From an uncultured Eubacteriales bacterium (GTDB lineage Bacteria; Bacillota; Clostridia; Christensenellales; Aristaeellaceae): 44,506 nt of DNA. The stretch lies in NCBI GenBank assembly GCA_902778995.1, contig CACYZW010000010.1, forward strand, positions 1-44,506, written 5' to 3'. The translations under genes were made by a program, and so were the position numbers. How positions within the stretch are numbered: the stretch's first letter is position 1; the number at the start of each line of letters is the position of its first letter. Positions 6,707 to 15,314 of this stretch are shown here, piece by piece. A model generated the notes under the pieces. That model made no database searches. It was not told the origin of the DNA and worked only from the letters and a program-made list of their open reading frames with translations.

Positions 6707-8986
6707 TCACACCTTGCCGTTGAGCCGCGCCAGCAGCTGTTCCAGCATGCCCGCCGGCAGCTTGTCGCCGGCGAAGGACAGCATGCCACGCAGGGGCATG
6801 TAGTTCAGCATCGCGGCGGTCATCTCGTTGGAAATGGCCTCGCCCGCAGGGGTATCCTCGTCAGCGTTGGGGCGGAACACCGCGTCCAGCGCGTCGGTCA
6901 GCGGCTTCAACGCCTCCGCCGCCCGTGCGTCCTTCACGATGTCCATGAAGATGCTGTTCGCGTCGTAGCGCACCGGCACCGCAGTGGTGGACGCCACCCG
7001 CACCGGGGCGCTCAGTTCGATGTCCCGGCTGGACCTACCGATCTCTATGGCGTATTCGCCGTCCTCCACGTGCCAGTCGCCCAGCGCCATGCTCCAGTAG
7101 GCGAAGGCCCGCTTGTCCAGCGTGAAGGAAACGTCCCTGGATTCGCCGGGCTGCAGCTCGATCTTCTCAAAGCCCTTCAATTCCCGAACCGGGCGGATGA
7201 CCTCTCCCGCTGCGGCGCGCACATACAGCTGCACCACGGTCTTTCCGGCGCGGCTGCCGGTGTTTTTGGCGGTGACGGTGACGGTCAGGGTGTCCGTGTC
7301 CCGGATGCTGTCCGCGCTCAGGCGCAGGTTGGAATATTCGAAGGTCGTGTAGGAAAGGCCGTGGCCGAAGGGAAACAGCACGTCCATCTCCCGCTTGTCG
7401 TAGTAGCGATAGCCCACGAACACGCCCTCGCGGTATTCGGCGGTGTTGCCCTCGCCGCCGTAGTACAGGTAACAGGGGGTGTCCTGCAGGCGCAGCGGGA
7501 AGCTCTCGGCCAGGTGGCCGGAGGGATTCGCATCGCCGAAAAGCACCCGCACGGTGGCCAGGCCCACGGCCTGTCCGCCCAGATAGGCCTCCAGCACCGC
7601 CTTCACCTTGCCGATCCAGGGCATCTCCACCGGTGAGCCGTTGTGCAGCACCACCACGGTGTTGGGGTTGGCCGCGGCCACGGCCTCGATCACCTTCACC
7701 TGGCATTCGGGTATGCGCATGTGGGTGCGGTCGTAGCCCTCGGATTCATAGGAATCCGGCAGTCCCGCGAACACCACGGCCACCTTCGCGGCCTTTGCGG
7801 CGGCCACGGCCTCGGCGATCATTCCGTCGGAGGCGCTGTCGGCGGCCACGTCGTAGCCCCGGGCGTAGGTCACGTTCAGGCCATCGGCGGCCTGGAGGGC
7901 GCTGGTCTTCTTAAAGCAGTGGATGTGGCTGCTGCCGCCGCCCTGGAACCGGGGCTTTTCGGCAAATTCGCCGATAAATGCCACGCTGTCGGACTTGTCC
8001 AGGGGCAGCAGATCGCCCTCGTTCTTCAAGAGGACCATGCACTCCGCGGCGATCTGCGCGGAAAGGGCGTGCTGGGCCTCCTTGTCCCAGGGGGTGTCCG
8101 GCTTCGCGTTCTCCGCGTAGCGGTACACGATGTTCAGGATGCGTTCGCAGGCCAGGTCCACGTCGCTCTCAGCCAGCCTGCCCTCGCGCACAGCCTGCAC
8201 GATCCTGGCGTCGTTCACGCCGCCGGAGGACGGCATCTCCAGGTCGAGCCCCGCGTGGACGCCCACCACGCGGTCGGCGGTGGCGCCCCAGTCGGACATC
8301 ACATAGCCCTCGAAACCCCACTCGTTGCGAAGTACATCCGTCAGCAGCCAGCGGTTTTCCGAGGCGTACACCCCGTTGATGCGGTTGTAGCTGCACATCA
8401 CCGTCCAGGGCTGGGACTGCTTCACGGCGGTCTCGAAGGCGGGGAAGTAGATTTCGCGCAGCGTGCGCTCGTCCGCGTCGGAGGAGGAACTCATGCGCCG
8501 GTGCTCCTGGTTGTTGGCGGCGAAGTGCTTGATGGAGGTGCCCACGTTCCGGCTCTGTACGCCCCGGATATAGGCAGCGCACATCTCGCCCGCCAGATAG
8601 GGGTCCTCGCTGAGATATTCAAAGTTGCGCCCGCACAGGGGGGAGCGCTTGATGTTCACCGCGGGGCCCAGCACCACGGAGAGCTTCTCGTGCTGGCAGG
8701 AATCGCCGATGGCCTCGCCCATGCGGCGCACCATGTCCCGGTCGAAGGAGGCGGCGGTAGCGCAGCCCGCCGGGAAGCAGACGGCCTCGATGCTGTCGTT
8801 GACGCCCAGGTGGTCGGTCTCCTCGTCCTGCTTGCGCAGGCCGTGGGGGCCGTCGGAGACCATCGTGGCGGGTATGCCCAGGCGCTCCACGGCCTTGGTG
8901 TGCCAGAAGTCCGCGCCGGAGCAGAGCCCGGCCTTTTCCTCCAGGGTCATCCTGGCGATGATCGCCCTGATGTTACCGATATCCAT
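6707..8986 (-). CDS. GH3 beta-glucosidase with C-terminal fibronectin III-like domain
   Basis: A 759-residue family 3 glycosidase. The (beta/alpha)8 domain covers about 10-300 with SDGPHG (44-49), KHF (153-155) and the nucleophile Asp232 in VMSDWGA. A second alpha/beta domain spans about 320-540, and an Fn3-like domain with LYVRAAAGEVIRPVRELKGFEK spans about 570-660. The length fits the three-domain BglX/BglB group. No signal peptide is visible, so it is intracellular. I start it at 8986 behind AAAGGAG; the frame is open upstream to 9058 but the added residues look non-coding. It leads the GH3-GH1 operon. Removal of non-reducing beta-glucosyl residues is the likely reaction; beta-xylosidase or mixed activity occurs in the family. 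Confidence 0.93.
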   Translation of the reverse strand: MDIGNIRAIIARMTLEEKAGLCSGADFWHTKAVERLGIPATMVSDGPHGLRKQDEETDHLGVNDSIEAVCFPAGCATAASFDRDMVRRMGEAIGDSCQHEKLSVVLGPAVNIKRSPLCGRNFEYLSEDPYLAGEMCAAYIRGVQSRNVGTSIKHFAANNQEHRRMSSSSDADERTLREIYFPAFETAVKQSQPWTVMCSYNRINGVYASENRWLLTDVLRNEWGFEGYVMSDWGATADRVVGVHAGLDLEMPSSGGVNDARIVQAVREGRLAESDVDLACERILNIVYRYAENAKPDTPWDKEAQHALSAQIAAECMVLLKNEGDLLPLDKSDSVAFIGEFAEKPRFQGGGSSHIHCFKKTSALQAADGLNVTYARGYDVAADSASDGMIAEAVAAAKAAKVAVVFAGLPDSYESEGYDRTHMRIPECQVKVIEAVAAANPNTVVVLHNGSPVEMPWIGKVKAVLEAYLGGQAVGLATVRVLFGDANPSGHLAESFPLRLQDTPCYLYYGGEGNTAEYREGVFVGYRYYDKREMDVLFPFGHGLSYTTFEYSNLRLSADSIRDTDTLTVTVTAKNTGSRAGKTVVQLYVRAAAGEVIRPVRELKGFEKIELQPGESRDVSFTLDKRAFAYWSMALGDWHVEDGEYAIEIGRSSRDIELSAPVRVASTTAVPVRYDANSIFMDIVKDARAAEALKPLTDALDAVFRPNADEDTPAGEAISNEMTAAMLNYMPLRGMLSFAGDKLPAGMLEQLLARLNGKV

Positions 8987-9083
8987 ATCGTGAACTCCTT
9001 TCAGTCGCCGTCGGTTCGTTAAGATCAATGGGGTATGGGGAATGAATAGCTGGAACACCGACAGGTTTTTCGTTACTCATGGC

Positions 9084-9112
9084 ATAATACATGATGTATT
9101 CAAATTAAATAA
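9084..9112 (-). promoter_or_regulatory. Palindrome and possible promoter ahead of the GH3-GH1 operon
   Basis: AATACATGATGTATT (9086-9100) is a perfect 15-base palindrome centred on one base. It overlaps a minus-strand TATTAT (9084-9089) that could be a -10 box about 100 bases upstream of the GH3 start. The matching -35 position (9107-9112) reads TTATTT and is poor, as expected if an activator or repressor acts at the palindrome. Confidence 0.4.
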
Positions 9113-9130
9113 TGTATCTATTCAGTCTTA

Positions 9131-9400
9131 TACTCCCTCCGACTCGCTTCGCGGGCCACCGACCACGGGCCTATCGGCCCCATCTCACTGAAAACAGCAC
9201 ACCGTGCTGTTTTCCGGGCGCTCGATGCCTCGGAGAGGGAGGCTTTAGGTGCGGTTATCCGGCCTATAGGCTCCCTCTCCGAGGGAGCTGGCTGGTACGG
9301 CAGCTTTGCTTTTAGCAAAGCTGGTCTGGCTTTTAGCCAGACTGCCAACGGCTCAATCCTGGGGATTGGGCCGTGGCACCGTAGCCAGACTGAGGGAGTT
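9131..9400. repeat. Array of five hairpins with short terminal inverted repeats, MITE-like
   Basis: This 270-base stretch between the GH3 and GH2 genes has no gene. It holds five stem-loops: AAAACAGCAC/GTGCTGTTTT (9191-9213), CTCGGAGAGGGAG/CTCCCTCTCCGAG with a 29-base loop (9229-9283), AGCTTTGCT/AGCAAAGCT (9302-9322), GTCTGGCT/AGCCAGAC (9324-9342) and GGCTCAATCC/GGATTGGGCC (9350-9372). Its ends carry ACTCCCTC near 9132 and the inverse GAGGGAGT near 9392. The last hairpin resembles the first hairpin of the window-end repeat. The rest of the 507-base gap (9401-9493) is A/T-rich with AAATCC/GGATTT and iterations of CCATTCCTCATT-like sequence. Confidence 0.8.
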
Positions 9401-9493
9401 CTTCACGGCGGGACTGAACAGTTACTAAATAATCAAACAAATCCGAAGGATTTGCACCGCCATTCCTCATTTCTCATTCCCCATTCCTCATTA

Positions 9494-11926
9494 TCATTTA
9501 ATATCGTACACGCTCCGCGCCGAAACGCCCGTGGGCGTCCCGCGCAGTATCTTCACGCGGCGCTCCCCCGCGTTCATGTCGAAGAAGTTGTCCTCCAGCA
9601 GCACGTCCGCGCCGCACTGCAGCTCCACGCTGCGGGCGTAGGCCCTCGCGGTGACCACGACCGCGTTCCCCTCCAGTCGGGCCTCCAGCTTCGGATCGGC
9701 GAAGGCGAAGTGCTTCGGCGGGCAGAACAGCACGCTGCCGCCGCCCACCCGCGCGCCGTCCGCGTCCAGCAGCTCATAGGCGTAATAGCTGCCGTAGGTG
9801 TCCGCATCGTGGAAGTCCTGGGCGTCCAGCCACACGGCGAACATGGGCGACACGGAGACGGGGAAGCTGCCCTCGTCGATCACCGAGGCATCGGGCCGCC
9901 GCAGCGACCAACGGGCCACGCCCTCGAAGGGGCGAAGGGTCTCGTTGCTCACGTTCAGCCGCGCGGTCTTTTTCAGGTCAAAGGGCTCGGCGTTGACGTT
10001 GGTGTTCTGGGAGAGTATGCCCTCCTCGTGGCAGGAGATCAGCACCGGCGCGAAGAAGCGCTTCTCATAATAATGCAGCGCCTTCCAGCGGCCGTAGTAG
10101 TCGATGCTGGCCCAGCTGACCACCGGCCAGCAGTCGTTCAGCTGCCACACCACCGCGCCCATGCAGCGGTTGTCCGTGCGGTTGCGCCGCCAGTGCTCCA
10201 CGCCGTACTGCATGGCCTGGGCCTGCAGGAGCTGGGAGGCGTAGACGAAGGCGTCCAGCGTGGACGGATAGAGGTACATCTGGGAAAGGTAGCTTGCGAT
10301 GCGCCCGTTGGCCGAGGCGTTGCGCTGGTGCTTTTCCATGATGTAGGAGAAGGGGTTGCGATCCTCCGGCAGGGTAAAGGCCTCGATGGTCTGCATGCAG
10401 GGGAACGACTGGAAGCCGAACTCCGACACATAGCGGAACAGGTAATTGCGATAGTCCGTGAAGGGCTTGAGCCCGTGCCACACGTCCCAGTAGTGCACGT
10501 CGCCCCGGTTGGGGTCCTGGGGCGCGTCGAAGCTGCCGCCGCTGGAGGGGCTCGCGGGCCAATAGAAGGTGTCCGGGTCCTCGGCCTTCAACACCTGGGG
10601 CAGTATGTATTCGTACATTTTGATGTAATCCGCCGCCTGGCGCTTGCTGGACACCCACTCCCCCACGGCCACGAACTGCTCCATCTCGTTGTTGCCGCAC
10701 CACAGCGCCAGGGAGGCGTGGTGGCGCAGGCGGCGGATGTTGTCCACGAACTCGGCGCGGATGTTGGCCTCAAAGGCGTCCGTCAGGTTGTACACGGCGC
10801 AGGCGAACATGAAGTCCTGCCACACCAGCAGGCCCAGCTCATCGCAGGCGTCGTAGAACCAGTCCTCGGGATAGTAGCCCCCGCCCCATACGCGCACGCA
10901 GTTGAAGTTGGCCAGCTTCGCGTCCTCCAGCAGCCGCCGGGTGCGCTCGGGCGTCACCCGGGGCAGCAGGTTGTCCTCGGGGATGTAGTCCGCGCCCATG
11001 GCGAACACGTCCACGCCGTTGACGGTGTGGCAAAAGCTCTCGCCCCACGCGTCCCTTTTGCGCGTCACGGTGAGGGTGCGCAGCCCGACGCGCTTTTCCC
11101 GGGCGTCCAGCTCAGTTTCGCCGTCGCGCAGCGCCACGCGCACACTGTACAGCGGCTGCCCGCCGAGCCCGTTGGGCCACCAGAGCATGGGATCGGCGAT
11201 TTCGATTTCGCAATGGGCGCCGGAGGCGGCGAACGTCCGCCCGTCGGGCGCGTTGACGGCCACATCCACGCTCAGCCCGTCGGCGTCGCCGTCGATGCCC
11301 GTCTCTATGGCGAGGGTCACGCGGCCCGCTGCGTGGCGCTGGCGGATGTGCACCTGTTCGATTCGGGCGGTCTGTATGCCGAGTATGGCGATGTCCCGCC
11401 AGATGCCGGCGTCGGGCAGGCGCGGGCCCCAGTCCCAGCCGAACATGCAGTGGGCCTTGCGGATCAGGGGAAAGCCCACCATCGCGTCGGTGGTGCCGTC
11501 GGCGCGGCTCCGGGCGTAGGCGGCGCGTATGAACCGCGTGGGCGAGCGGAAAATGACGCTGACGGTGTTTTCGCCGGGGCGCAGGGCGCGCTTCACGTCG
11601 TACTCCCAGGTGCGGTGCATGTTGTCCGCGCTGCCCACGGCGACGCCGTTGACGGACACTTCCGCCAGCGTGTCCAGCCCCTCGCAGCGCAACAGCACCC
11701 GGTCACAGGCCAGCAGATTTTCCGGGACCTCAAAGGCGCGGCTGTAGCAGAAGTCGTGGGCCATCAGCTTCAGCGCCCGGTCCTCGTTGTCCCGCCAGAA
11801 GGGGTCTGGCATCTCGCCCGCGGTCAGCAGGTCGTGATAGACCGAGCCGGGCACGCGCGCCCGAACCGAATGGTCCCAGTCGGAAACCTGCAGCGTCCAA
11901 TCGCCGTTCAATGACAGCCTTTGCAT
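9494..11926 (-). CDS. GH2 beta-mannosidase
   Basis: An 810-residue family 2 glycosidase of the beta-mannosidase type, which releases mannose from the non-reducing end of beta-1,4-manno-oligosaccharides. Order of domains: sugar-binding jelly roll (1-185, with GSVYHDLL and GWDWGPRL), Ig-like domain (about 190-290), TIM barrel from about 295 with GADYIPEDNLLPR and VRVWGGGYYPEDWFYDACDE, then C-terminal Ig-like parts. The acid/base is Glu414 in CGNNEMEQ and the nucleophile is Glu502 in YVSEFGFQS; both are intact. There is no signal peptide, so it is cytoplasmic. The start at 11926 has GGGAGG upstream; the longer frame to 11983 lacks a site. It is transcribed away from the importer at 12268, which probably brings in its substrate. 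Confidence 0.95.
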   Translation of the reverse strand: MQRLSLNGDWTLQVSDWDHSVRARVPGSVYHDLLTAGEMPDPFWRDNEDRALKLMAHDFCYSRAFEVPENLLACDRVLLRCEGLDTLAEVSVNGVAVGSADNMHRTWEYDVKRALRPGENTVSVIFRSPTRFIRAAYARSRADGTTDAMVGFPLIRKAHCMFGWDWGPRLPDAGIWRDIAILGIQTARIEQVHIRQRHAAGRVTLAIETGIDGDADGLSVDVAVNAPDGRTFAASGAHCEIEIADPMLWWPNGLGGQPLYSVRVALRDGETELDAREKRVGLRTLTVTRKRDAWGESFCHTVNGVDVFAMGADYIPEDNLLPRVTPERTRRLLEDAKLANFNCVRVWGGGYYPEDWFYDACDELGLLVWQDFMFACAVYNLTDAFEANIRAEFVDNIRRLRHHASLALWCGNNEMEQFVAVGEWVSSKRQAADYIKMYEYILPQVLKAEDPDTFYWPASPSSGGSFDAPQDPNRGDVHYWDVWHGLKPFTDYRNYLFRYVSEFGFQSFPCMQTIEAFTLPEDRNPFSYIMEKHQRNASANGRIASYLSQMYLYPSTLDAFVYASQLLQAQAMQYGVEHWRRNRTDNRCMGAVVWQLNDCWPVVSWASIDYYGRWKALHYYEKRFFAPVLISCHEEGILSQNTNVNAEPFDLKKTARLNVSNETLRPFEGVARWSLRRPDASVIDEGSFPVSVSPMFAVWLDAQDFHDADTYGSYYAYELLDADGARVGGGSVLFCPPKHFAFADPKLEARLEGNAVVVTARAYARSVELQCGADVLLEDNFFDMNAGERRVKILRGTPTGVSARSVYDIK

Positions 11927-11991
11927 CAAATTCCTCCCTGGCGAGGGTTTATACGGCATCCACACCCACCGCCCTTTATTCAATATATAAC

Positions 11992-12020
11992 AATATACTT
12001 TATTTCATCATGTTCGTCAA
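11992..12020 (-). promoter_or_regulatory. Sigma-A promoter for the beta-mannosidase gene
   Basis: On the minus strand, TTGACG (12015-12020) is followed by exactly 17 bases and TATATT (11992-11997). Transcription would begin near 11985, giving a leader of about 60 bases before the ATG at 11926. Confidence 0.7.
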
Positions 12021-12121
12021 TACGTTCTTGCGCATATTTTCACGCTGTACAAACCAATCCGTCTCCGATTCGGCGTTTTGTATAAAAATTGCTCCATTCT
12101 ATGGAATAAATGAGCAGAAAC

Positions 12122-12150
12122 TTGACAGAATTTTACCCGGGTGGTATACT
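12122..12150 (+). promoter_or_regulatory. Sigma-A promoter for the Dpp-type importer operon
   Basis: TTGACA (12122-12127), a 17-base spacer and TATACT (12145-12150) give a near-consensus promoter. Start of transcription would fall near 12157, directly before the inverted repeat at 12161. Confidence 0.85.
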
Positions 12151-12160
12151 GAACAGCGTA

Positions 12161-12186
12161 AATGTTATCTGCACAGTGATAACATT
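12161..12186. promoter_or_regulatory. Operator-like inverted repeat just after the transcription start
   Basis: AATGTTATC (12161-12169) and GATAACATT (12178-12186) are perfect inverted arms around eight bases. The position, a few bases past the expected +1 of a strong promoter, is typical of a repressor operator. No T-run follows, which argues against a terminator. Confidence 0.65.
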
Positions 12187-12267
12187 TCTGCCGTTCGCTC
12201 ATGCCGGACGGACAAGTCGCGCAAGTCCCGCAGGGGGCTTGGCAAATAAAGATTGGAGGCAAGACCC

Positions 12268-14055
12268 ATGAAGAAAATCCTGTGCATGGCCATCGCCCTG
12301 ATGCTGGCTCTGACCGCCATCGGTGCTCTGGCCGAGACCACGGACCTTCCCCGCAACGAGACCCTGTACTTCGCAGGCCAGCAGTGGGGCTCCGTGAACA
12401 GCTGGAACATCATCGGCACCAATCAGAACAACTCCATGACGATCGCCGGCAACTCCGGCGGCTATCGCACGCTGATGTTCGAGACGCTGTACATGTACAA
12501 CTTCATGAACGGCGAGCTGGTCGGCCTGCTGGCCAACGACGACTACGCCTGGAACGACGACATGACCGCCCTGACCCTGACCATCAAGGACGCTGCCAAG
12601 TGGTCCGACGGCACCGACGTGACCGGCGCGGACGTGGCGCGCACCTTTGACATCGGCGTGCAGGTCGGCAACAACGTCGGCACCGGCTTCAAGAGCTACA
12701 TCAGCAGCATCGAAGCCGACGGCAAGAAGATCACCATCAACGCCGCCGTGAACGCGGACGGCCAGCCCGTGAACCCCCTGAAGGTTCTGGACTTCCTGAC
12801 CGGCGCGCCCATTGCACAGGCGGCCTGGATCGACACCGTGGTGGAGCGCAACAACAACGACACCGTGTCCATCCTGAACGATCCCGGCGAGGACGTGGTC
12901 TGGTCCGGCCCCTACACCAAGTTCTACGCCGACGACCAGAAGGTCGTGCTCGTGCGCGACGACAACTACTGGGGACAGGACGCCTCCATGTGGGGCAAGC
13001 TGCCCGTGCCGAAGTACATCGCCCACGCGATCTACGCCGACAACCCCGCCGGTGAGAACGCCCTGAAGGCCGGCGAAGTGGACGTCTGCCAGCAGTTCAT
13101 CGGCAACGTGCAGAACCTGTGGCTGGAGGACGGCCTGCCGATTTCCACCTACTACGAGGAAGCGCCCTACGGCGTGTGCCTGACCATGCCCACCGCCTGG
13201 TACAACTTCAACCTGCCGGTGCTGGCCGAGAACCCCGCCCTGCGCAAGGCCATCGCCATGGCCGTTGACTATGACACCATCATCGCCAACGCCATGACCA
13301 ACCAGAGCCCCTCCTTCGCAGACGTGCCCCGCTCCCTGATGAACCCCACCGAGGGCGAGCAGGCCCTGTACAACCACGAGGAAGTGGCCGACCTGCAGTG
13401 GGCCGGCATGGACATCGACGGCGCCAACGCCCTGCTGGACGAGGCTGGCCTGGTCGACAGCGACGGCGACGGCTTCCGCGAGTACAACGGCGAGAAGATC
13501 TCCCTGAACGCCTGCTGCCCCAACGGCTGGACCGACTGGCAGGCCTCCATGGAAGTGGTCGCGGCCGCCGGCAAGAACATCGGCATTGAGATCACCACCC
13601 TGTATCCGGAATGGGATATCTACCAGACCGTGTTCACCAACCCCAACCAGACCGAGTACGCCATCTACATGTGGTCTCCCGACGCCGCGGCGCCCTCCAA
13701 CCCCTGGCAACGCGTGAACCAGTTCATGGGCAGCGAGTTCGTGGGCGTTGAGAACAACTGGAGCGGCAACTGGGGCCAGTACCTGAACGAGGAAGCGGAC
13801 GCCCTGATCAAGAAGATCCCCGTCACCACCGATACTGAGGAGCTGAAGAAGCTCTACACCGAGCTGACCAAGATCTACCTGACCGACGTTCCCAGCTTCT
13901 CGCTGATGTATCGTCCCTCCCTGTTCCACGCCGTGAATGAGTCCGTATGGACCAACTTCCCCACCGGCGACGACGGCCGCAACATCCCGCCGGCCGACTG
14001 CACCGACGGCTACGGCATCGCCGCGCTGTACGACCTGGAGCTCGTGGAAGGCTGA
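12268..14055 (+). CDS. Family 5 solute-binding protein of a Dpp/Opp-type ABC importer
   Basis: A 595-residue extracellular binding protein of family 5 (SBP_bac_5). Residues 1-22 form a signal peptide ending ALA-E, a type I cleavage site; there is no lipobox cysteine, which is unusual for a Gram-positive binding protein. The mature part shows the family layout, with LMFETLYMYNFMNGELVGLLAND near the start, LTLTIKDAAKWSDGTDVTGADV (the conserved strand for open-cleft proteins), and NPALRKAIAMAVDYD in the second lobe. Family 5 proteins bind peptides, nickel or oligosaccharides; in Thermotoga several bind cello- and manno-oligosaccharides. With a beta-mannosidase next door, a beta-mannoside or beta-glucoside is the likelier ligand. 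GGAGG lies eight bases before the chosen ATG. Confidence 0.92.
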   Translation: MKKILCMAIALMLALTAIGALAETTDLPRNETLYFAGQQWGSVNSWNIIGTNQNNSMTIAGNSGGYRTLMFETLYMYNFMNGELVGLLANDDYAWNDDMTALTLTIKDAAKWSDGTDVTGADVARTFDIGVQVGNNVGTGFKSYISSIEADGKKITINAAVNADGQPVNPLKVLDFLTGAPIAQAAWIDTVVERNNNDTVSILNDPGEDVVWSGPYTKFYADDQKVVLVRDDNYWGQDASMWGKLPVPKYIAHAIYADNPAGENALKAGEVDVCQQFIGNVQNLWLEDGLPISTYYEEAPYGVCLTMPTAWYNFNLPVLAENPALRKAIAMAVDYDTIIANAMTNQSPSFADVPRSLMNPTEGEQALYNHEEVADLQWAGMDIDGANALLDEAGLVDSDGDGFREYNGEKISLNACCPNGWTDWQASMEVVAAAGKNIGIEITTLYPEWDIYQTVFTNPNQTEYAIYMWSPDAAAPSNPWQRVNQFMGSEFVGVENNWSGNWGQYLNEEADALIKKIPVTTDTEELKKLYTELTKIYLTDVPSFSLMYRPSLFHAVNESVWTNFPTGDDGRNIPPADCTDGYGIAALYDLELVEG

Positions 14056-14070
14056 TCTTTGAAGAACGGA

Positions 14071-14134
14071 CGGCCCGAAGCCCGGCTCCGGGCCGCCCCT
14101 TGGGACATGCCCCGCTCTGGAAGGGGCATGTCCC
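14071..14134 (+). terminator. Tandem stem-loops between binding-protein and permease genes
   Basis: CGGCCCG/CGGGCCG (14071-14077 with 14089-14095) is followed by GGGACATGCCCC/GGGGCATGTCCC (14102-14113 with 14123-14134). The second is a perfect 12-base stem. Only a short T stretch follows, so partial termination or 3-prime end protection of the binding-protein message is likely, letting that protein be made in excess. The remaining 160 bases before the permease gene show nothing definite. Confidence 0.65.
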
Positions 14135-14293
14135 GACGTTTATCAGAAACGCGACGCGCCTTACCAACCTCCTTTTGGGGTACCGCTTCGGGGCCGGCCA
14201 GGTTCCCGAAACCGATGGCAGCCTGACCGGCGCCGAACCGGCATCCCTTCGGCACGGGTATTGACGCGCTGCGCATGACATGGGGGAATCGTT

Positions 14294-15301
14294 ATGAAAG
14301 GATACCGCAAATACTTCGGCAAAAAGCTGGCCTGGTTTTTGATCACGCTGGTGGTCGCCGTGATATTGAATTTCGTGCTGCCCCGGCTGATGCCCGCCGA
14401 CCCGGTTTCGGCCATCACCGGCAAGATGGCCCAGGGCATGACCGACGCCAGCGCCGTGCAGGAGATCTACAAGCGCTACGAGGAGGAGTTCGGCACCAAC
14501 AAGCCCATGATCGAGCAGTTCTTCATATTCGTGAAAAACCTGTTCCGGGGCGACCTCGGCACCTCGTTCAGCCAGTATCCCCGCAAGGTGAGCGACATCA
14601 TCTCCAGCGCCATCGGCTGGACCATCGCGCTGCAGTTTCCGGCCATCATCGTCGGCTGGCTGCTGGGCAACCTGCTGGGCGCGCTGGCGGCCTACATACG
14701 CAAGGGCTTCGACAAGGTGCTGCTGCCGATTGCGCTGTTTTTGAGCAACGTGCCGGCCTTCGGCATGGCGGTGACGCTGCTGGTGCTGTTCGCGGTGAAT
14801 TTGAAGATCGCGCCCATCGGCGGCGGCTACGCCTTCGACATGATCCCCAATTTCAGCTGGCGGTTCATACAGTCGGTCATCGCCCACTACCAGCTGCCCT
14901 TCTGGTCCATCGTTCTGGTGTCCATCGGCGGCCAGGCGGTGGGCATGCGCTCCATGTCCATCTACGAGCTGAACGCCGACTACGTCAAGTATGCCCGCTT
15001 CCTGGGCATCAAGGACCACAAGATCGTGGGCTATGTGTTCCGAAACGCCATGCTGCCCCAGGTCACGGGCCTGGCGCTGTCCATCGGCACGATGATCGGC
15101 GGCGCGCTGGTGGCGGAAATCATATTCAGCTACCCAGGATTGGGCAGCACGATGTATTCCGCCGTGACCGCCGCAGACTATCCGCTGATCTCCGCCACGA
15201 CGCTGATCATCACCATCATGGTGCTGATCGTGACCTTCGTGCTGGACATCGTGTACGGCTTCATCGATCCGCGCGTCAAGGCTGCGCAGTTCGACGCTTA
15301 A
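14294..15301 (+). CDS. DppB/OppB-like ABC permease
   Basis: A 335-residue inner-membrane subunit of a peptide/oligosaccharide-type ABC importer. It has one membrane segment near the N-terminus (about 12-32), an extracytoplasmic loop to about 110, then five more segments. The cytoplasmic coupling region [31 protein letters not shown] (about 223-253) matches the EAA motif of DppB proteins. The length is standard. The ribosome site is a modest GGGGA. It follows the binding-protein gene after 238 bases holding stem-loops and precedes the second permease by 13 bases. Confidence 0.93.
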   Translation: MKGYRKYFGKKLAWFLITLVVAVILNFVLPRLMPADPVSAITGKMAQGMTDASAVQEIYKRYEEEFGTNKPMIEQFFIFVKNLFRGDLGTSFSQYPRKVSDIISSAIGWTIALQFPAIIVGWLLGNLLGALAAYIRKGFDKVLLPIALFLSNVPAFGMAVTLLVLFAVNLKIAPIGGGYAFDMIPNFSWRFIQSVIAHYQLPFWSIVLVSIGGQAVGMRSMSIYELNADYVKYARFLGIKDHKIVGYVFRNAMLPQVTGLALSIGTMIGGALVAEIIFSYPGLGSTMYSAVTAADYPLISATTLIITIMVLIVTFVLDIVYGFIDPRVKAAQFDA

Positions 15302-15314
15302 GGGGGTGTGAGAC

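Noticed and set aside
5252-7636. Very long open frame on the plus strand opposite GH1 and GH3
   Set aside because: Composition is Val/Gly/His/Gln-rich with no domain, and the minus-strand frame holds complete GH1 and GH3 active sites. It is a GC-rich antisense shadow, as are similar frames at 9452-11914 (+), 12199-13929 (-), 19403-21226 (+), 30389-33190 (+), 35866-37722 (-) and 42521-44386 (+).
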